Notes under the pieces: model-generated
The model's input: only the letters and a program-made list of their open reading frames with translations
Database searches by the model: none
What the model was told of the DNA's origin: nothing
Part shown: positions 33,401 to 41,658 of the stretch, one piece after another
How positions within the stretch are numbered: the stretch's first letter is position 1
Layout: every line of letters begins with the position of its first letter
DNA from: Burkholderiales bacterium
Lineage (GTDB): Bacteria; Pseudomonadota; Gammaproteobacteria; Burkholderiales; JAHFRG01
Direction: 5' to 3'
Assembly (NCBI GenBank): GCA_035518095.1
Contig: DATIXX010000006.1
Span: forward strand, 16,413-80,412
DNA: 64,000 nucleotides
Position numbers and translations under genes: made by a program

Positions 33401-33916
33401 TTTCGATACCCCGGCGGCTTCCTCCAGAAACACCCGCAGCTCCTCAGGCCGCGCCTCAATCACCTTGGAAATTATTCCCTGTTCGATGATCGCATAAGCG
33501 CTGGGGCCGAGGCCGGTACCGAGAAATATATCCGTTACGTCGCGTCGTCGTACGTGGGTGTTATTGATGTAATAAGTCGATTCGCCGTTGCGCTGCAAGA
33601 TGCGTTTAATGGAGATCTCGGCATAACTTGACCACTGTCCAGCGGCTTTTCCGAGGCTGTTATCGAAAATTAATTCCACACTTGCTCGCCCTACCGGCGC
33701 GCGCTCGCCCGAGCCGTTAAAAATCACATCCTGCATGGTCTCGCCGCGCAAATGCTTGGCCTGCGATTCCCCCAGTACCCAGCGAACTGCATCGATGATG
33801 TTGGATTTGCCGCAACCGTTTGGGCCGACGATGCCCACCAGCTGTCCCGGAATGGGAACGTGAGTCGGGTCTACAAAAGATTTAAACCCGGCGAGCTTGA
33901 TGTGTGTGAGGCGCAA
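30401..33916 (-). CDS. smc: Chromosome segregation protein SMC
   Basis: Condensin ATPase that organises the nucleoid. Walker A GPNGCGKSN is near residue 33 and Walker B CMLDEVDAPLDDSN near residue 1100, with the ABC signature LLSGGEKALAALAL just before it. Two very long coiled coils (about residues 170-500 and 650-1010) flank a hinge near residues 515-640. The frame is open 37 codons further upstream, but the TTG at 33916 gives the standard N-terminus M-RLTHIKLAGFKSFVD, and no ATG fits. The product is about 1171 residues, normal for a proteobacterial SMC. No scpA or scpB is adjacent. Confidence 0.97.
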   Translation of the reverse strand: MRLTHIKLAGFKSFVDPTHVPIPGQLVGIVGPNGCGKSNIIDAVRWVLGESQAKHLRGETMQDVIFNGSGERAPVGRASVELIFDNSLGKAAGQWSSYAEISIKRILQRNGESTYYINNTHVRRRDVTDIFLGTGLGPSAYAIIEQGIISKVIEARPEELRVFLEEAAGVSKYRERRHETELRLKDTRENLLRVADIRQELEKHLQHLEEQARVASQHRDLQIKLQTTQNLHWLLKKQDAAANRKRVEKEIQKITNELEAETARLREAENAVERLRARHYSAGDALHQAQGEFYSANAEVARIEQHLQNIRENRQRLESQCSSLRDQQLQLGKRSDNAQQTLTQLRGELAAAQRQIEETQRNAAIQAESLPAAEQDFRTRQDRTGELQRELTQVRQAAQIQDTHREHARKMLEQLQVRHERLASERNGLPEPESAELQSLQNQLALKASVLAENRQKLDSRQHQLPGLEQLRDARRTELQTQEQALAAIIARLDTLKKLQDGVLDDGKLRPWFAKHNLEDCPRLWQEIHIEVGWETALESVLRERLNAVAVGPEINLHYLIEDAPPVKLTVFTLQERTASEQDRALADLRPLSSLVSCNDSRIQALLEDWLRHVYVVESRPLTLRERLPQGAMLVSRNGHVFTRFSVSFHAPDSDGHGVLARGREIEQLEDEIRHRRVALEKSNAELNLAHQKLGEMQAEIASLTSTVEAIQREQHEIQLETLKLTQSSEQVRHRGEQIARELEEIREQQESETHQRQNAENNLGLYGKRIADLEAQLLAADQQRLDAERNLNDQRAKFEIAQRAAQEAQFNKNTLTFKMNEIYNSIKAIDEQEGGLQANLQDVQSEIRRFDENPVREELQDVLHAREGKEQALTAARDAVEAATADLQRSDEERLAAGARLEPLRGRINDLRLKEQEARLNEEQYNEQLRGANEDELSALMQKGTRAGLLQAEIARLEQEITALGAVNLAALEELQSATERKAYIDSQAKDLEDAVGTLEDAIRRIDRETRARLLETFDAINRHLEEMFPMLFGGGNARLVLSGEEVLDSGVQVIAQPPGKKNSTIHLLSGGEKALAALALIFSLFQLNPAPFCMLDEVDAPLDDSNTESFCKLLRKMSEQTQFIFISHNKITMEIAHQLIGITMQELGVSRVVAVDIEQAMKLRDEAVA

Positions 33917-34377
33917 TTTTAGCCGTAATTTATTGTAATCGGGCCAATGGTTATATTTCGAAGCGCGAGTGTGGCTACATTTTAACCGATTTAATAAGGG
34001 TCTGGTTAGGTTCTCGCCGGTTCGCACAACTGCTAAAATGCGTTTAGCCGCTGCGAACCTCGATTAGGCTTTAAATGACGTTGGCAGCAGGAGCGGTCTG
34101 TTTGAGAATGCGTCTAGTGGCCTGCGCACTTTTTCCATTTACGCTGGACGAATCCGAGTTCGGGATGCATCGCGGAGGCCTGCTTGCTGTTTCGGGTTGC
34201 CGAGGGATGGGTCGCCGCCCGCTTGCACCCACGCAGTCCAACGTACCTCGGAACGCGTGCGATCGCGTGCGCAGCGCTACAGTTGAGTCAAATTGCCGAG
34301 AATCTAGATGCTGCCGCGCAAGCCGCAAGGCCGGCGTGGCGACGGAACGAAAGTTAGCCGAATCTGCTGACCATTAA
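33917..34377. other. Intergenic region between smc and queF
   Basis: These 461 bases separate the divergent smc and queF and must hold both promoters; I see no convincing pair of hexamers. On the plus strand 34118-34357 is open for 79 codons without ATG, and its end (AACAALQLSQIAENLDAA-like, actually ACAALQLSQIAENLDAA) looks protein-like. I do not recognise it. It could be a gene remnant or chance. Confidence 0.3.
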
Positions 34378-34794
34378 ATGCCCTTCAAGCCCAGCAAAAC
34401 GTTCGAAACCTTCGCCAACCCCACGCCGCGGCGGGATTATCTGATTCGCATGGAAATTCCCGAATTTACCTGCCTTTGCCCACGAACTGGGCAGCCCGAT
34501 TTCGCGACTCTGATTCTCGAATATATTCCGGACAAGAAATGCGTGGAGCTGAAAAGCCTCAAGCTCTACATCTGGTCGTACCGTAACGAAGGCGCATTCC
34601 ACGAAGCTGTCACCAACCGCATTCTCGATGATTTGGCAAAGGCGGTGAAGCCGCGCTTCATGCGCTTGACTTCACGATTTTATGTGCGTGGCGGAATACT
34701 CACGACTGTAGTTGCGGAACATCGCAAATCAGGTTGGAAACCGACGCTGCGGGTGGATACGCAATTATTCGAGAGCCTGTCCAGCAGCGGTTGA
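34378..34794 (+). CDS. queF: NADPH-dependent 7-cyano-7-deazaguanine reductase
   Basis: Reduces preQ0 to preQ1 in queuosine biosynthesis; T-fold enzyme. At 138 residues it is the short, single-domain (type I) form. [14 protein letters not shown] near residue 32 contains the catalytic cysteine and the aspartate. The QueF signature [20 protein letters not shown] near residue 60 binds the substrate and NADPH. No other queuosine genes are in the window. I looked for a preQ1 riboswitch upstream and saw none. Confidence 0.96.
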   Translation: MPFKPSKTFETFANPTPRRDYLIRMEIPEFTCLCPRTGQPDFATLILEYIPDKKCVELKSLKLYIWSYRNEGAFHEAVTNRILDDLAKAVKPRFMRLTSRFYVRGGILTTVVAEHRKSGWKPTLRVDTQLFESLSSSG

Positions 34795-35205
34795 CGGCCT
34801 GTCTTTTGAGGGTGTTCTGGGCCCGATTGACCCGGCAACGGGCCTGCGGCGGGTGCTGATGAATGCACCGGCGCTTCAATGGGCGTCATGGTTTCGCCCG
34901 TAATCCAATATGCCGCGCCGTTCTCGCTTGCGCAAGCGCGGGAATATTAATGGTGCGGTTACCGCTGTTACCACTTGAAGCATATTGTCTTCGCAGATTC
35001 ACCAAAATACGCTACTCGCCCCGAGGTATTACCTCGCTGCGCCATTAAGCGCAATGGGTCGACGATCCAAAAAAAATAGGTGCCTAAAACCGCGGCCGCT
35101 CCCGATACGCTGGATTCGTGTTGTGAACAGATACAGGACCTTTATAATGCGTCGTTTCTATGGGAATGTTTGTCCGTCGCCCGGTTGAATGTTTTGCTGC
35201 TCGCC
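34795..35205. other. Intergenic region between queF and dapC
   Basis: These 411 bases have no recognisable gene. Short open frames on both strands are not protein-like. The last part holds a good promoter for dapC at 35121-35148, described separately. An open frame from 35080 that leads into dapC starts upstream of that promoter and so is unlikely to be translated. Confidence 0.5.
35121..35148 (+). promoter_or_regulatory. Candidate sigma-70 promoter for dapC
   Basis: TTGTGA and a consensus TATAAT are separated by 16 bases. Transcription would begin near 35155, about 50 bases before the dapC ATG at 35206. This supports the shorter dapC start. Confidence 0.6.
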
Positions 35206-36402
35206 ATGAACCCTAACCTCAATCGCTTGCAGCCCTACCCCTTTCAAAAGCTGGCGCAATTGCTGGAAGGTATCACACCCAGATCAGATCTGCCCCCGAT
35301 CAATTTGTCTATAGGCGAGCCGAAACATGCAACACCGGAATTCATACAGGAAACTTTGACGAAGAATCTTAACGGCCTCGCGAATTACCCGGTAACCCGA
35401 GGTAGTTTGGGCCTGCGGCAAGCTATAGCTGCGTGGCTCTTGCGCCGTTTTCACCTTCAAAAAATCGACGCGGATAGCGAAGTCTTGCCCGTAAACGGCA
35501 GCCGCGAAGCCCTGTTTGCAATAGCCCAAACGGTCATCAATGCATCGTTGCCCAAGTCTGTGTTGGTGTGTCCCAACCCGTTTTACCAGATATACGAGGG
35601 AGCGGCTTTGCTCGCGGGCGCAGAGCCCCAATTCCTGAACCTCATGCCACAGAAGAATTTCAGACTTGATTTCGACCAGCTTGATGAAGCTGTTTGGCGG
35701 CGATCGCAGCTGGTTTACATTTGCACCCCGGGTAACCCGTGCGGCAATGTCATGACGATGAACGAGTGGGAAGAATTGTTCCGGCGGGCTGATCACTATG
35801 GCTTTGTCGTTGCATCAGACGAATGCTACTCGGAGCTTTATTTTGACGAGCACAAGCCTTGCATTGGTAGCCTGGAAGCGGCGCAACGGCTCGGCCGGAG
35901 CGGATATTCCCGCCTTATCGTGTTCAACAGTCTGTCGAAACGATCCAATGTGCCGGGCATGCGCTCCGGGTGTGTCGCTGGCGACGCTGCGATTATCGAA
36001 AAATTCCTCCTTTACCGTACTTACCACGGCTGTGCCATGAGCCCGCCGGTACAAGCTGCCAGCATTGCCGCGTGGAACGACGAAACGCACGTGGTTGAAA
36101 ATCGCCGCATGTACCGCGAGAAATTCACTAAAGTCGCGCCAATTCTGCTGCAGTTCATGCCAAATCTTGAAATTCCACAAGGCGGGTTTTACTTCTGGGC
36201 GAGGACACCCATTCCCGACGTTGAATTCGCGTGGCTGTTGTACCGCGATTATAATGTCACGGTCCTTCCCGGGAGTTATTTGGCGCGTGCAGCACACGGC
36301 ATCAACCCCGGTCTTAATTATGTGCGCATCGCGCTGGTTGCGCCGCTCGCTGAGTGTATCGAGGCAGCACAGCGTATCGCCGATTTTATTGAGCAACTTT
36401 AA
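35206..36402 (+). CDS. dapC: Succinyldiaminopimelate transaminase
   Basis: PLP-dependent class I/II aminotransferase, here most likely the N-succinyl-diaminopimelate aminotransferase of the succinylase branch of lysine synthesis. The N-terminus MNPNLNRLQPYPFQKLAQLL is typical of DapC. INLSIGEPKH, NPFYQIYEG, CTPGNPCGNV and ASDECYSELYF are PLP-fold blocks, and the PLP lysine lies in FNSLSKRSNVPGMRSG near residue 245. It is 398 residues. dapD follows 3 bases after the stop, which strongly supports the substrate assignment. Confidence 0.92.
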   Translation: MNPNLNRLQPYPFQKLAQLLEGITPRSDLPPINLSIGEPKHATPEFIQETLTKNLNGLANYPVTRGSLGLRQAIAAWLLRRFHLQKIDADSEVLPVNGSREALFAIAQTVINASLPKSVLVCPNPFYQIYEGAALLAGAEPQFLNLMPQKNFRLDFDQLDEAVWRRSQLVYICTPGNPCGNVMTMNEWEELFRRADHYGFVVASDECYSELYFDEHKPCIGSLEAAQRLGRSGYSRLIVFNSLSKRSNVPGMRSGCVAGDAAIIEKFLLYRTYHGCAMSPPVQAASIAAWNDETHVVENRRMYREKFTKVAPILLQFMPNLEIPQGGFYFWARTPIPDVEFAWLLYRDYNVTVLPGSYLARAAHGINPGLNYVRIALVAPLAECIEAAQRIADFIEQL

Positions 36403-36405
36403 AAC

Positions 36406-37227
36406 ATGAAACAGTTGCAAACGATCATCAACGAAGCATTCGAGCGCCGTGCTGAAATAACTCCAGCCAATGCCGAGGCAAAGCTCAAAAAAGCCGTCAC
36501 GCGGGTTCTTGAACTGCTTGACGCAGGCAAACTCCGGGTGGCCGAAAAAATCAACAGCCATTGGGTGACTCATCAGTGGCTTAAGAAAGCCGTGCTGTTG
36601 TCGTTTCGCGTTCGTGATAATTCGCTACTCAAAGGCGGCTTTACCAATTATTACGACAAAGTTGGTATGAAGTTTGCAAGCTATGGGGTTCAGGCGTTTA
36701 GCAAAGGCGGATTTCGCGTGGTACCCCCCGCTAGCGCTCGCGCAGGCGCTTATATCGCCAAAAACGTCGTCCTCATGCCCTCCTACGTCAATATCGGGGC
36801 TTACGTGGACGAGGGTACGATGGTCGATACTTGGGTCACAGTGGGCTCCTGCGCGCAAATTGGCAAAAACGTACATCTTTCGGGAGGTGTGGGAATTGGC
36901 GGTGTGCTGGAGCCGGTGCAGGCAAATCCGACCATCATCGAGGACAATGTGTTTATCGGCGCGCGCTCAGAAATAGTCGAAGGCGTCCTGGTAGAGGAAG
37001 GCGCGGTAATTTCCATGGGAGTTTTTATCGGGCAAAGCACTAAAATCTACAACCGCATGACCGGCCACATCAGCTATGGACGCGTTCCTGCGGGTTCGGT
37101 GGTTGTTTCCGGCAGCCTGCCTTCGGCCGATGGTAAGTACGGTCTGAACTGTGCGATCATCGTCAAGCAAGTGGATACGAAAACGCGTTCCAAGATTGGC
37201 ATTAACGAACTTTTGCGGGAGAATTAA
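36406..37227 (+). CDS. dapD: Tetrahydrodipicolinate N-succinyltransferase
   Basis: Succinylates tetrahydrodipicolinate with succinyl-CoA, committing the pathway to meso-diaminopimelate and lysine. An N-terminal helical domain (about residues 1-95) is followed by a left-handed beta helix of hexapeptide repeats ([46 protein letters not shown]) and a C-terminal tail. At 273 residues it is typical. It is co-transcribed with dapC. The next gene lies 166 bases on and has its own promoter candidate. Confidence 0.98.
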   Translation: MKQLQTIINEAFERRAEITPANAEAKLKKAVTRVLELLDAGKLRVAEKINSHWVTHQWLKKAVLLSFRVRDNSLLKGGFTNYYDKVGMKFASYGVQAFSKGGFRVVPPASARAGAYIAKNVVLMPSYVNIGAYVDEGTMVDTWVTVGSCAQIGKNVHLSGGVGIGGVLEPVQANPTIIEDNVFIGARSEIVEGVLVEEGAVISMGVFIGQSTKIYNRMTGHISYGRVPAGSVVVSGSLPSADGKYGLNCAIIVKQVDTKTRSKIGINELLREN

Positions 37228-37248
37228 GCTTGGATGGCCAGCTATAGT

Positions 37249-37276
37249 TTGACTTGATTACCAAAAACGATAAAAT
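37249..37276 (+). promoter_or_regulatory. Candidate promoter upstream of the coiled-coil/pilU genes
   Basis: TTGACT and TAAAAT are separated by 16 bases. Transcription would begin near 37283, about 110 bases before the ATG at 37394. It suggests that the two genes between dapD and dapE are expressed separately from dapC and dapD. Confidence 0.45.
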
Positions 37277-37393
37277 CAAGGTGTGAAAACGCGAATTGTC
37301 GTTTCGAGCAGCTTTCGCCAAAACAACAAGACACTTGATGAACGCGGAGGTAAGAGGTAAAAGTACACCTAAGTAATTTGTGGGGAGAGTGAA

Positions 37394-38182
37394 GTGAAAT
37401 TTCTGGATGAGTTAAAAAAAGAAGCGGAGACGCTTAAGGAAAAAGAGGCATTTGATACCCAAGCCAAGCTGAACACGCTCGGCCAGAATTTCATGCAGTT
37501 GCAGGCCAAGCTGCGCGTGATTTATTCCTATCTCGACGAGCTCGTTAAACAACTTAATATTGTCAAGCCGACGGTGTTGCGCTCGTATTATATCGAGGGC
37601 GTCGGAAATTTTGCGAACCTCAATCAGCAGGATTACTCTCTTAACAAGACCCACAAGAGTATTGACAACAAAGATTTCATCGACGAAATTACCCTGCGCT
37701 TCCGGTGCGGTCCGAGCGGGGCGTTAACTGCCGAAAAGGAATCGCCGTCCACAATTCAAGGATTGAAGGAATATCTGTGGAACTACAATATAAAATTTCA
37801 AACCCAGGAAATCAAGAACGATCGCGGTTACGTGCAACGGGTCGTCTTTAAAATTCCCGGCGAAGTGGGTGTCAAAATACTCATATGGGGCGATTTCGAA
37901 AAATCACAGATAAAAATTCACACTAAAAACATGGAACGGTTGACGGAGCGAGATTATATCTATGAAATTGACGAAGTAAACGACACGCTGCTTGACGAAT
38001 TTTCCAAGTATTTAGTAAATAAACCGAATAACTTCCGGTTGGTTGGCAAACACCAAATCAACCCATCGCGTACGGCGTCATCCAGGCCCAATATTCTGGA
38101 TACACAGTACCCGCAGGTAGAAGAGGACAAGAAAAAAGGCATGCTTGGATCGATCAAGTCCTTGTTTGGCGAGCGACGCTGA
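37394..38182 (+). CDS. Unrecognised coiled-coil protein next to pilU
   Basis: A 262-residue soluble protein that I do not recognise. No signal peptide or membrane helix is visible. The first 60 residues are charged and helical (FLDELKKEAETLKEKEAF onward), probably a coiled coil. The middle, about residues 60-215, is a mixed region with FIDEITLRFRC and VFKIPGEVGVKILIWGD. The end is basic (KKKGMLGSIKSLFGERR). It ends 3 bases before a PilU-type ATPase in the same direction, so the two are very likely co-transcribed and a pilus-related or motor-associated role is plausible, though only by context. Confidence 0.75.
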   Translation: MKFLDELKKEAETLKEKEAFDTQAKLNTLGQNFMQLQAKLRVIYSYLDELVKQLNIVKPTVLRSYYIEGVGNFANLNQQDYSLNKTHKSIDNKDFIDEITLRFRCGPSGALTAEKESPSTIQGLKEYLWNYNIKFQTQEIKNDRGYVQRVVFKIPGEVGVKILIWGDFEKSQIKIHTKNMERLTERDYIYEIDEVNDTLLDEFSKYLVNKPNNFRLVGKHQINPSRTASSRPNILDTQYPQVEEDKKKGMLGSIKSLFGERR

Positions 38183-38185
38183 TCC

Positions 38186-39358
38186 ATGCAACTTAACCAG
38201 CTTTTCAAGCTGATGGCCGAGAAACAGGCGTCAGACGCGTTTTTTTCCAAAGCAGCACCCATTCACGTCAAGATAAACGGCAGCACGGTACCGCTTAATT
38301 CGCCGCCCCTGGATTCGGGAATTATCAAAAAGCTTGCTTACGAGATGATGTCCGAGGCGCAAATCCACGAGTTCGAATCCAGCATGGAAATGAACTTTGC
38401 CCATTTTGTTCCGGGTCTAGGAAATTTCCGCGTAAACCTGTTCCGGCAGCGTGGCGAGACCGCAATGGTAATCCGCTACATCACAGAAAACATCCCGCCT
38501 ATCGACGAACTGGGATTACCCGTGTTTCTCAAAGATTTGGTCATGGAAAAACGCGGCTTCGTGCTTGTCGTCGGTGCCACCGGCTCCGGGAAGTCCTCGA
38601 CCCTGGCCGCGATGCTCGATTATCGCAATAGTAAAAGGGCGGGCCACATACTGACGGTGGAAGACCCGATTGAATATGTCTTCAAACATAAAAAATCCCT
38701 CGTCAACCAGCGCGAAATCGGCACCGACACCAAGTCGTTTTCGAATGCTCTGGTTAACGCCATGCGTGAAGCGCCGGATGTCTTGATGATCGGCGAGATC
38801 CGCGATACGGAAACGCTGCAGCAAGCACTGATCTATGCACAAACCGGGCATCTGTGCTTATCCACGCTGCACGCCAACACCACTTATCACGCTTTGAACC
38901 GGATCGTCAATTTTTTCCCGCACGAAGCCCGTGCCAATCTGCTTCTCGATCTTTCTATAAGCTTGCGTTGCGTGCTTTCTCAGCGCTTGGTCAAAAGCCT
39001 GAGCGGGCGGCTGCTTCCGGCGGTCGAAGTTCTACTGAATACGTCGCGCGTCGGAGAGCTAATTAGGAAAGGCGATTTTGAGCAAATCAGCCAGGCAATG
39101 GAGCAAAGCATCTATCCTGGTTCGCAAAGCTTCGAGCAGGCATTATTCGGGCTCTTCAAGTCCGGTAAAATCAGCAAGGACGAGGCTCTACATAATTGCG
39201 ATTCGGCCACCAACATGCTGTGGATGATCAATAACGCGTCTCAGGTCAAGGAACAGCCGGCTTTAAACCTGTCCGATGCGATGCTGGCAGAAACCAGTCA
39301 GCCGGAAAACGAAGATTTTACCTTGAGCATGGATATGCTTAATAAGCTGAAAACCTGA
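38186..39358 (+). CDS. pilU: PilT/PilU-family pilus retraction ATPase
   Basis: Secretion-type hexameric ATPase that powers or assists type IV pilus retraction; cytoplasmic. Walker A GATGSGKSST is near residue 130, with the Asp box TVEDPIEYVFKHKKSLVNQREIG, Walker B and MIGEIRDTETLQQALIYAQTGHL near residue 200, and the His box LSTLHAN. The N-terminal domain is PAS-like. At 390 residues with a longer C-terminal tail it resembles PilU rather than PilT (about 345). No pilT or pilin gene is near; it sits between dapD and dapE, with the upstream coiled-coil gene as its only apparent partner. Confidence 0.88.
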   Translation: MQLNQLFKLMAEKQASDAFFSKAAPIHVKINGSTVPLNSPPLDSGIIKKLAYEMMSEAQIHEFESSMEMNFAHFVPGLGNFRVNLFRQRGETAMVIRYITENIPPIDELGLPVFLKDLVMEKRGFVLVVGATGSGKSSTLAAMLDYRNSKRAGHILTVEDPIEYVFKHKKSLVNQREIGTDTKSFSNALVNAMREAPDVLMIGEIRDTETLQQALIYAQTGHLCLSTLHANTTYHALNRIVNFFPHEARANLLLDLSISLRCVLSQRLVKSLSGRLLPAVEVLLNTSRVGELIRKGDFEQISQAMEQSIYPGSQSFEQALFGLFKSGKISKDEALHNCDSATNMLWMINNASQVKEQPALNLSDAMLAETSQPENEDFTLSMDMLNKLKT

Positions 39359-39508
39359 TTGGTCTTTTCTGCTTCTTGCAGCGCAAATGTACGCGCCGCC
39401 CAGCCAGTTTATCTTTTTGCAAATAAATACCTTTTTTCCGATGATTGAGTTCCGGTTTATCTTTTCACTTTGGCCGGGTCCCGGCTTTCCAAAAATAGAA
39501 TGCACACG

Positions 39509-40642
39509 ATGAGCAAAACGCTGGAACTTGCCAAGGAGCTGATCGCCTGCCGCTCACTTACCCCGGATGATGCAGGGTGCCAGGACATTCTGCTAGATCG
39601 ACTGAAACAAGCCGGCTTTCACTTGGAGAGAATTCGCGGCAACGGTGTAGAAAATTTCTGGGCGCGCCGCGGAGATTCCAAACCGTTAGTTTGTTTCGCC
39701 GGGCATACTGACGTGGTTGCAACCGGACCCCTGGAACAATGGGAGAGTAATCCCTTTACCCCAACAACGCGTGACGGCATGCTGTTCGGACGCGGCGCTG
39801 CGGACATGAAAACGTCGCTTGCGGCGTTTGTCACGGCCATAGAACGCTTCGCTCAGGAGTACCCAACGCATAACGGCTCGATTGCCATGCTGGTGACGTC
39901 TGACGAAGAAGGCGCTGCGATTAACGGCACTGCCAAGGTGGTGGGAGTGCTAAAAGAACGCAGGGAACTGCTGGATTATTGCGTTGTGGGCGAGCCCACA
40001 TCGGCCAAAAGACTCGGCGACACGATTAAGAACGGGCGCCGCGGTTCACTTTCAGGAAGGCTGACCATAAAAGGCATTCAAGGCCATATCGCGTTTCCGC
40101 ATGCAGCAAAGAATCCGATTCATCTGGCCGCACCTGCAATTTCTGAATTAGCCCAAACCCACTGGGATGGGGGTAACGAAAACTTCCCACCGACGAGCTG
40201 GCAGATCTCGAATATTCACGCTGGCACCGGTGCGCTCAACGTGATTCCGGGAACAGTCGAAATCCTGTTCAATTTCCGTTTTTCCACGGCCAGCAGCATC
40301 GAATCCCTTAAATCAAAAACGCACGCCGTACTCGACCGGAATGGTCTGGACTATGATCTGGAATGGACGCTTTCCGGAACTCCTTATTACACACCCAAAG
40401 GGTCGCTGGTCGAAGCAGTGGGACGTGCCGTGAAAGCAGTGATGGGCATTACTCCTCAGCTTTGCACCTCGGGCGGCACTTCTGACGGTCGCTTTATCAC
40501 GCAGATCTGCGGACAGGTCGTCGAATTGGGTCCACTGAACACCACGATACACAAACTAAACGAATGCATAGCCATCGCCGACATTGAACCCCTGAGTGAG
40601 ATATACAAGCAGATTTTGATAAATTTGCTGGTGGATTCTTGA
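39509..40642 (+). CDS. dapE: Succinyl-diaminopimelate desuccinylase
   Basis: Di-zinc hydrolase of the M20 family that removes succinate from succinyl-LL-diaminopimelate. Zinc ligands are visible in [12 protein letters not shown] near residue 65, [15 protein letters not shown] near residue 95 and TSDEEG near residue 130, where the double glutamate includes the catalytic base. The block GGTSDGRFI and the final histidine region TTIHKLNE are also present. The ATG at 39509 gives 377 residues; ATG codons at 39500 and further up are in frame. It completes the dapC/D/E set, although separated from dapD by two unrelated genes. Confidence 0.96.
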   Translation: MSKTLELAKELIACRSLTPDDAGCQDILLDRLKQAGFHLERIRGNGVENFWARRGDSKPLVCFAGHTDVVATGPLEQWESNPFTPTTRDGMLFGRGAADMKTSLAAFVTAIERFAQEYPTHNGSIAMLVTSDEEGAAINGTAKVVGVLKERRELLDYCVVGEPTSAKRLGDTIKNGRRGSLSGRLTIKGIQGHIAFPHAAKNPIHLAAPAISELAQTHWDGGNENFPPTSWQISNIHAGTGALNVIPGTVEILFNFRFSTASSIESLKSKTHAVLDRNGLDYDLEWTLSGTPYYTPKGSLVEAVGRAVKAVMGITPQLCTSGGTSDGRFITQICGQVVELGPLNTTIHKLNECIAIADIEPLSEIYKQILINLLVDS

Positions 40643-41556
40643 GCACAGCCCGATTGCGCACGGTACGCGACGTGGTGCGCTTTGCGGTTAACCGGTTCAA
40701 TCGGGAAGGTTTAAGTTTTGGACATGGTACGCACAACGCCCGCGATGAGGCGGCGTACCTCGTTCTGCACGCTCTGCGATTGCCGGTCGACCGTCTGGAA
40801 CCGATTCTGGACAGGTCCCTCACCCGCAAGCAACTTGCAGCGGCGCTCAGGGTCCTGCGGCAACGTGTGGAAAGAAAAATTCCTGCCGCATATATTACAC
40901 ATGAAGCCTGGCTGGGAGAATTCCGGTTTTATGTAGACCAGCGCGTGATTGTGCCGCGTTCGTTCATCGCCGAGCTTCTGCGGACCAAGCTTAAACCGTG
41001 GGTAAGATCCGCGCGTGCCGTAACTACGGCGCTTGACTTATGCACGGGCTCCGGCTGCCTCGCGATTCTAATGGCACATGTTTTTCCCAACGCGGCGATT
41101 GACGCATGTGATATTTCCCGCGCTGCATTAGCTGTCGCAAGGCGCAACGTATCTGATTATGGCCTTGGGGATCGGATAAATTTGGTACGTTCGAATCTCT
41201 TCGAGTCGTTGCGGAAGCGCCGTTATCACCTGATTGTCGCCAATCCGCCTTATGTCAATGCTCAAGCCATGCGTACCCTGCCGACGGAATACCATTATGA
41301 GCCGAGGTTCGCTCTCGACGGCGGCAAGGATGGCCTCGACTATGTGCGCCCCATTTTGCAATCCGCGGCCGAACATTTGCGCGAAACCGGCTTATTGGTG
41401 ATGGAGATCGGTCATAACCGGGCGATCCTGGAACGCGCTTTTCCAAAACTCGCATTTACTTGGGCAAACACCAGCGCGGGAAACAGCTCCGTTTTTCTGC
41501 TGGATCGCAATGAGCTATCCCAATTTTTCACGGCAGATCTACACTCGTCCGCTTGA
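40639..41556 (+). CDS. prmB: Ribosomal protein L3 N5-glutamine methyltransferase
   Basis: SAM-dependent methyltransferase of the HemK/PrmC family that modifies a glutamine in ribosomal protein L3. The class I SAM motif is [16 protein letters not shown] near residue 132. The catalytic NPPY motif lies in [12 protein letters not shown] near residue 200. FIAEPQ-type residues are replaced by RSFIAELL, as in PrmB. The start is a TTG overlapping the dapE stop (TTGA), implying coupled translation. It is 305 residues, and PrmB rather than PrmC is chosen for the N-terminal part and length. Confidence 0.9.
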   Translation: MSTARLRTVRDVVRFAVNRFNREGLSFGHGTHNARDEAAYLVLHALRLPVDRLEPILDRSLTRKQLAAALRVLRQRVERKIPAAYITHEAWLGEFRFYVDQRVIVPRSFIAELLRTKLKPWVRSARAVTTALDLCTGSGCLAILMAHVFPNAAIDACDISRAALAVARRNVSDYGLGDRINLVRSNLFESLRKRRYHLIVANPPYVNAQAMRTLPTEYHYEPRFALDGGKDGLDYVRPILQSAAEHLRETGLLVMEIGHNRAILERAFPKLAFTWANTSAGNSSVFLLDRNELSQFFTADLHSSA

Positions 41557-41581
41557 CTTTTTGAAAACTTTCCAATATAAA
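41553..41581 (+). promoter_or_regulatory. Promoter for the Slam-like/FecR gene pair
   Basis: TTGACT and TATAAA are separated by exactly 17 bases, close to the sigma-70 consensus. Transcription would start near 41588, leaving a leader of about 70 bases that ends in a GGAGG ribosome-binding site before the ATG at 41659. The TTGACT overlaps the end of prmB. Confidence 0.65.
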
Positions 41582-41658
41582 AACAGGTAAATAGTGGTAA
41601 TAATTCACAATTCTAAAAATTGACCACGATGGCTGAAGGTTGCTAACCGGAGGATTTA

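Noticed and set aside
34028..34377. preQ1 riboswitch before queF
   Set aside because: I looked for the short preQ1 aptamer pattern with its A-rich tail and found no match.
35080..35205. Longer N-terminus for dapC
   Set aside because: It would start upstream of the TATAAT promoter, and the extra residues are not DapC-like.
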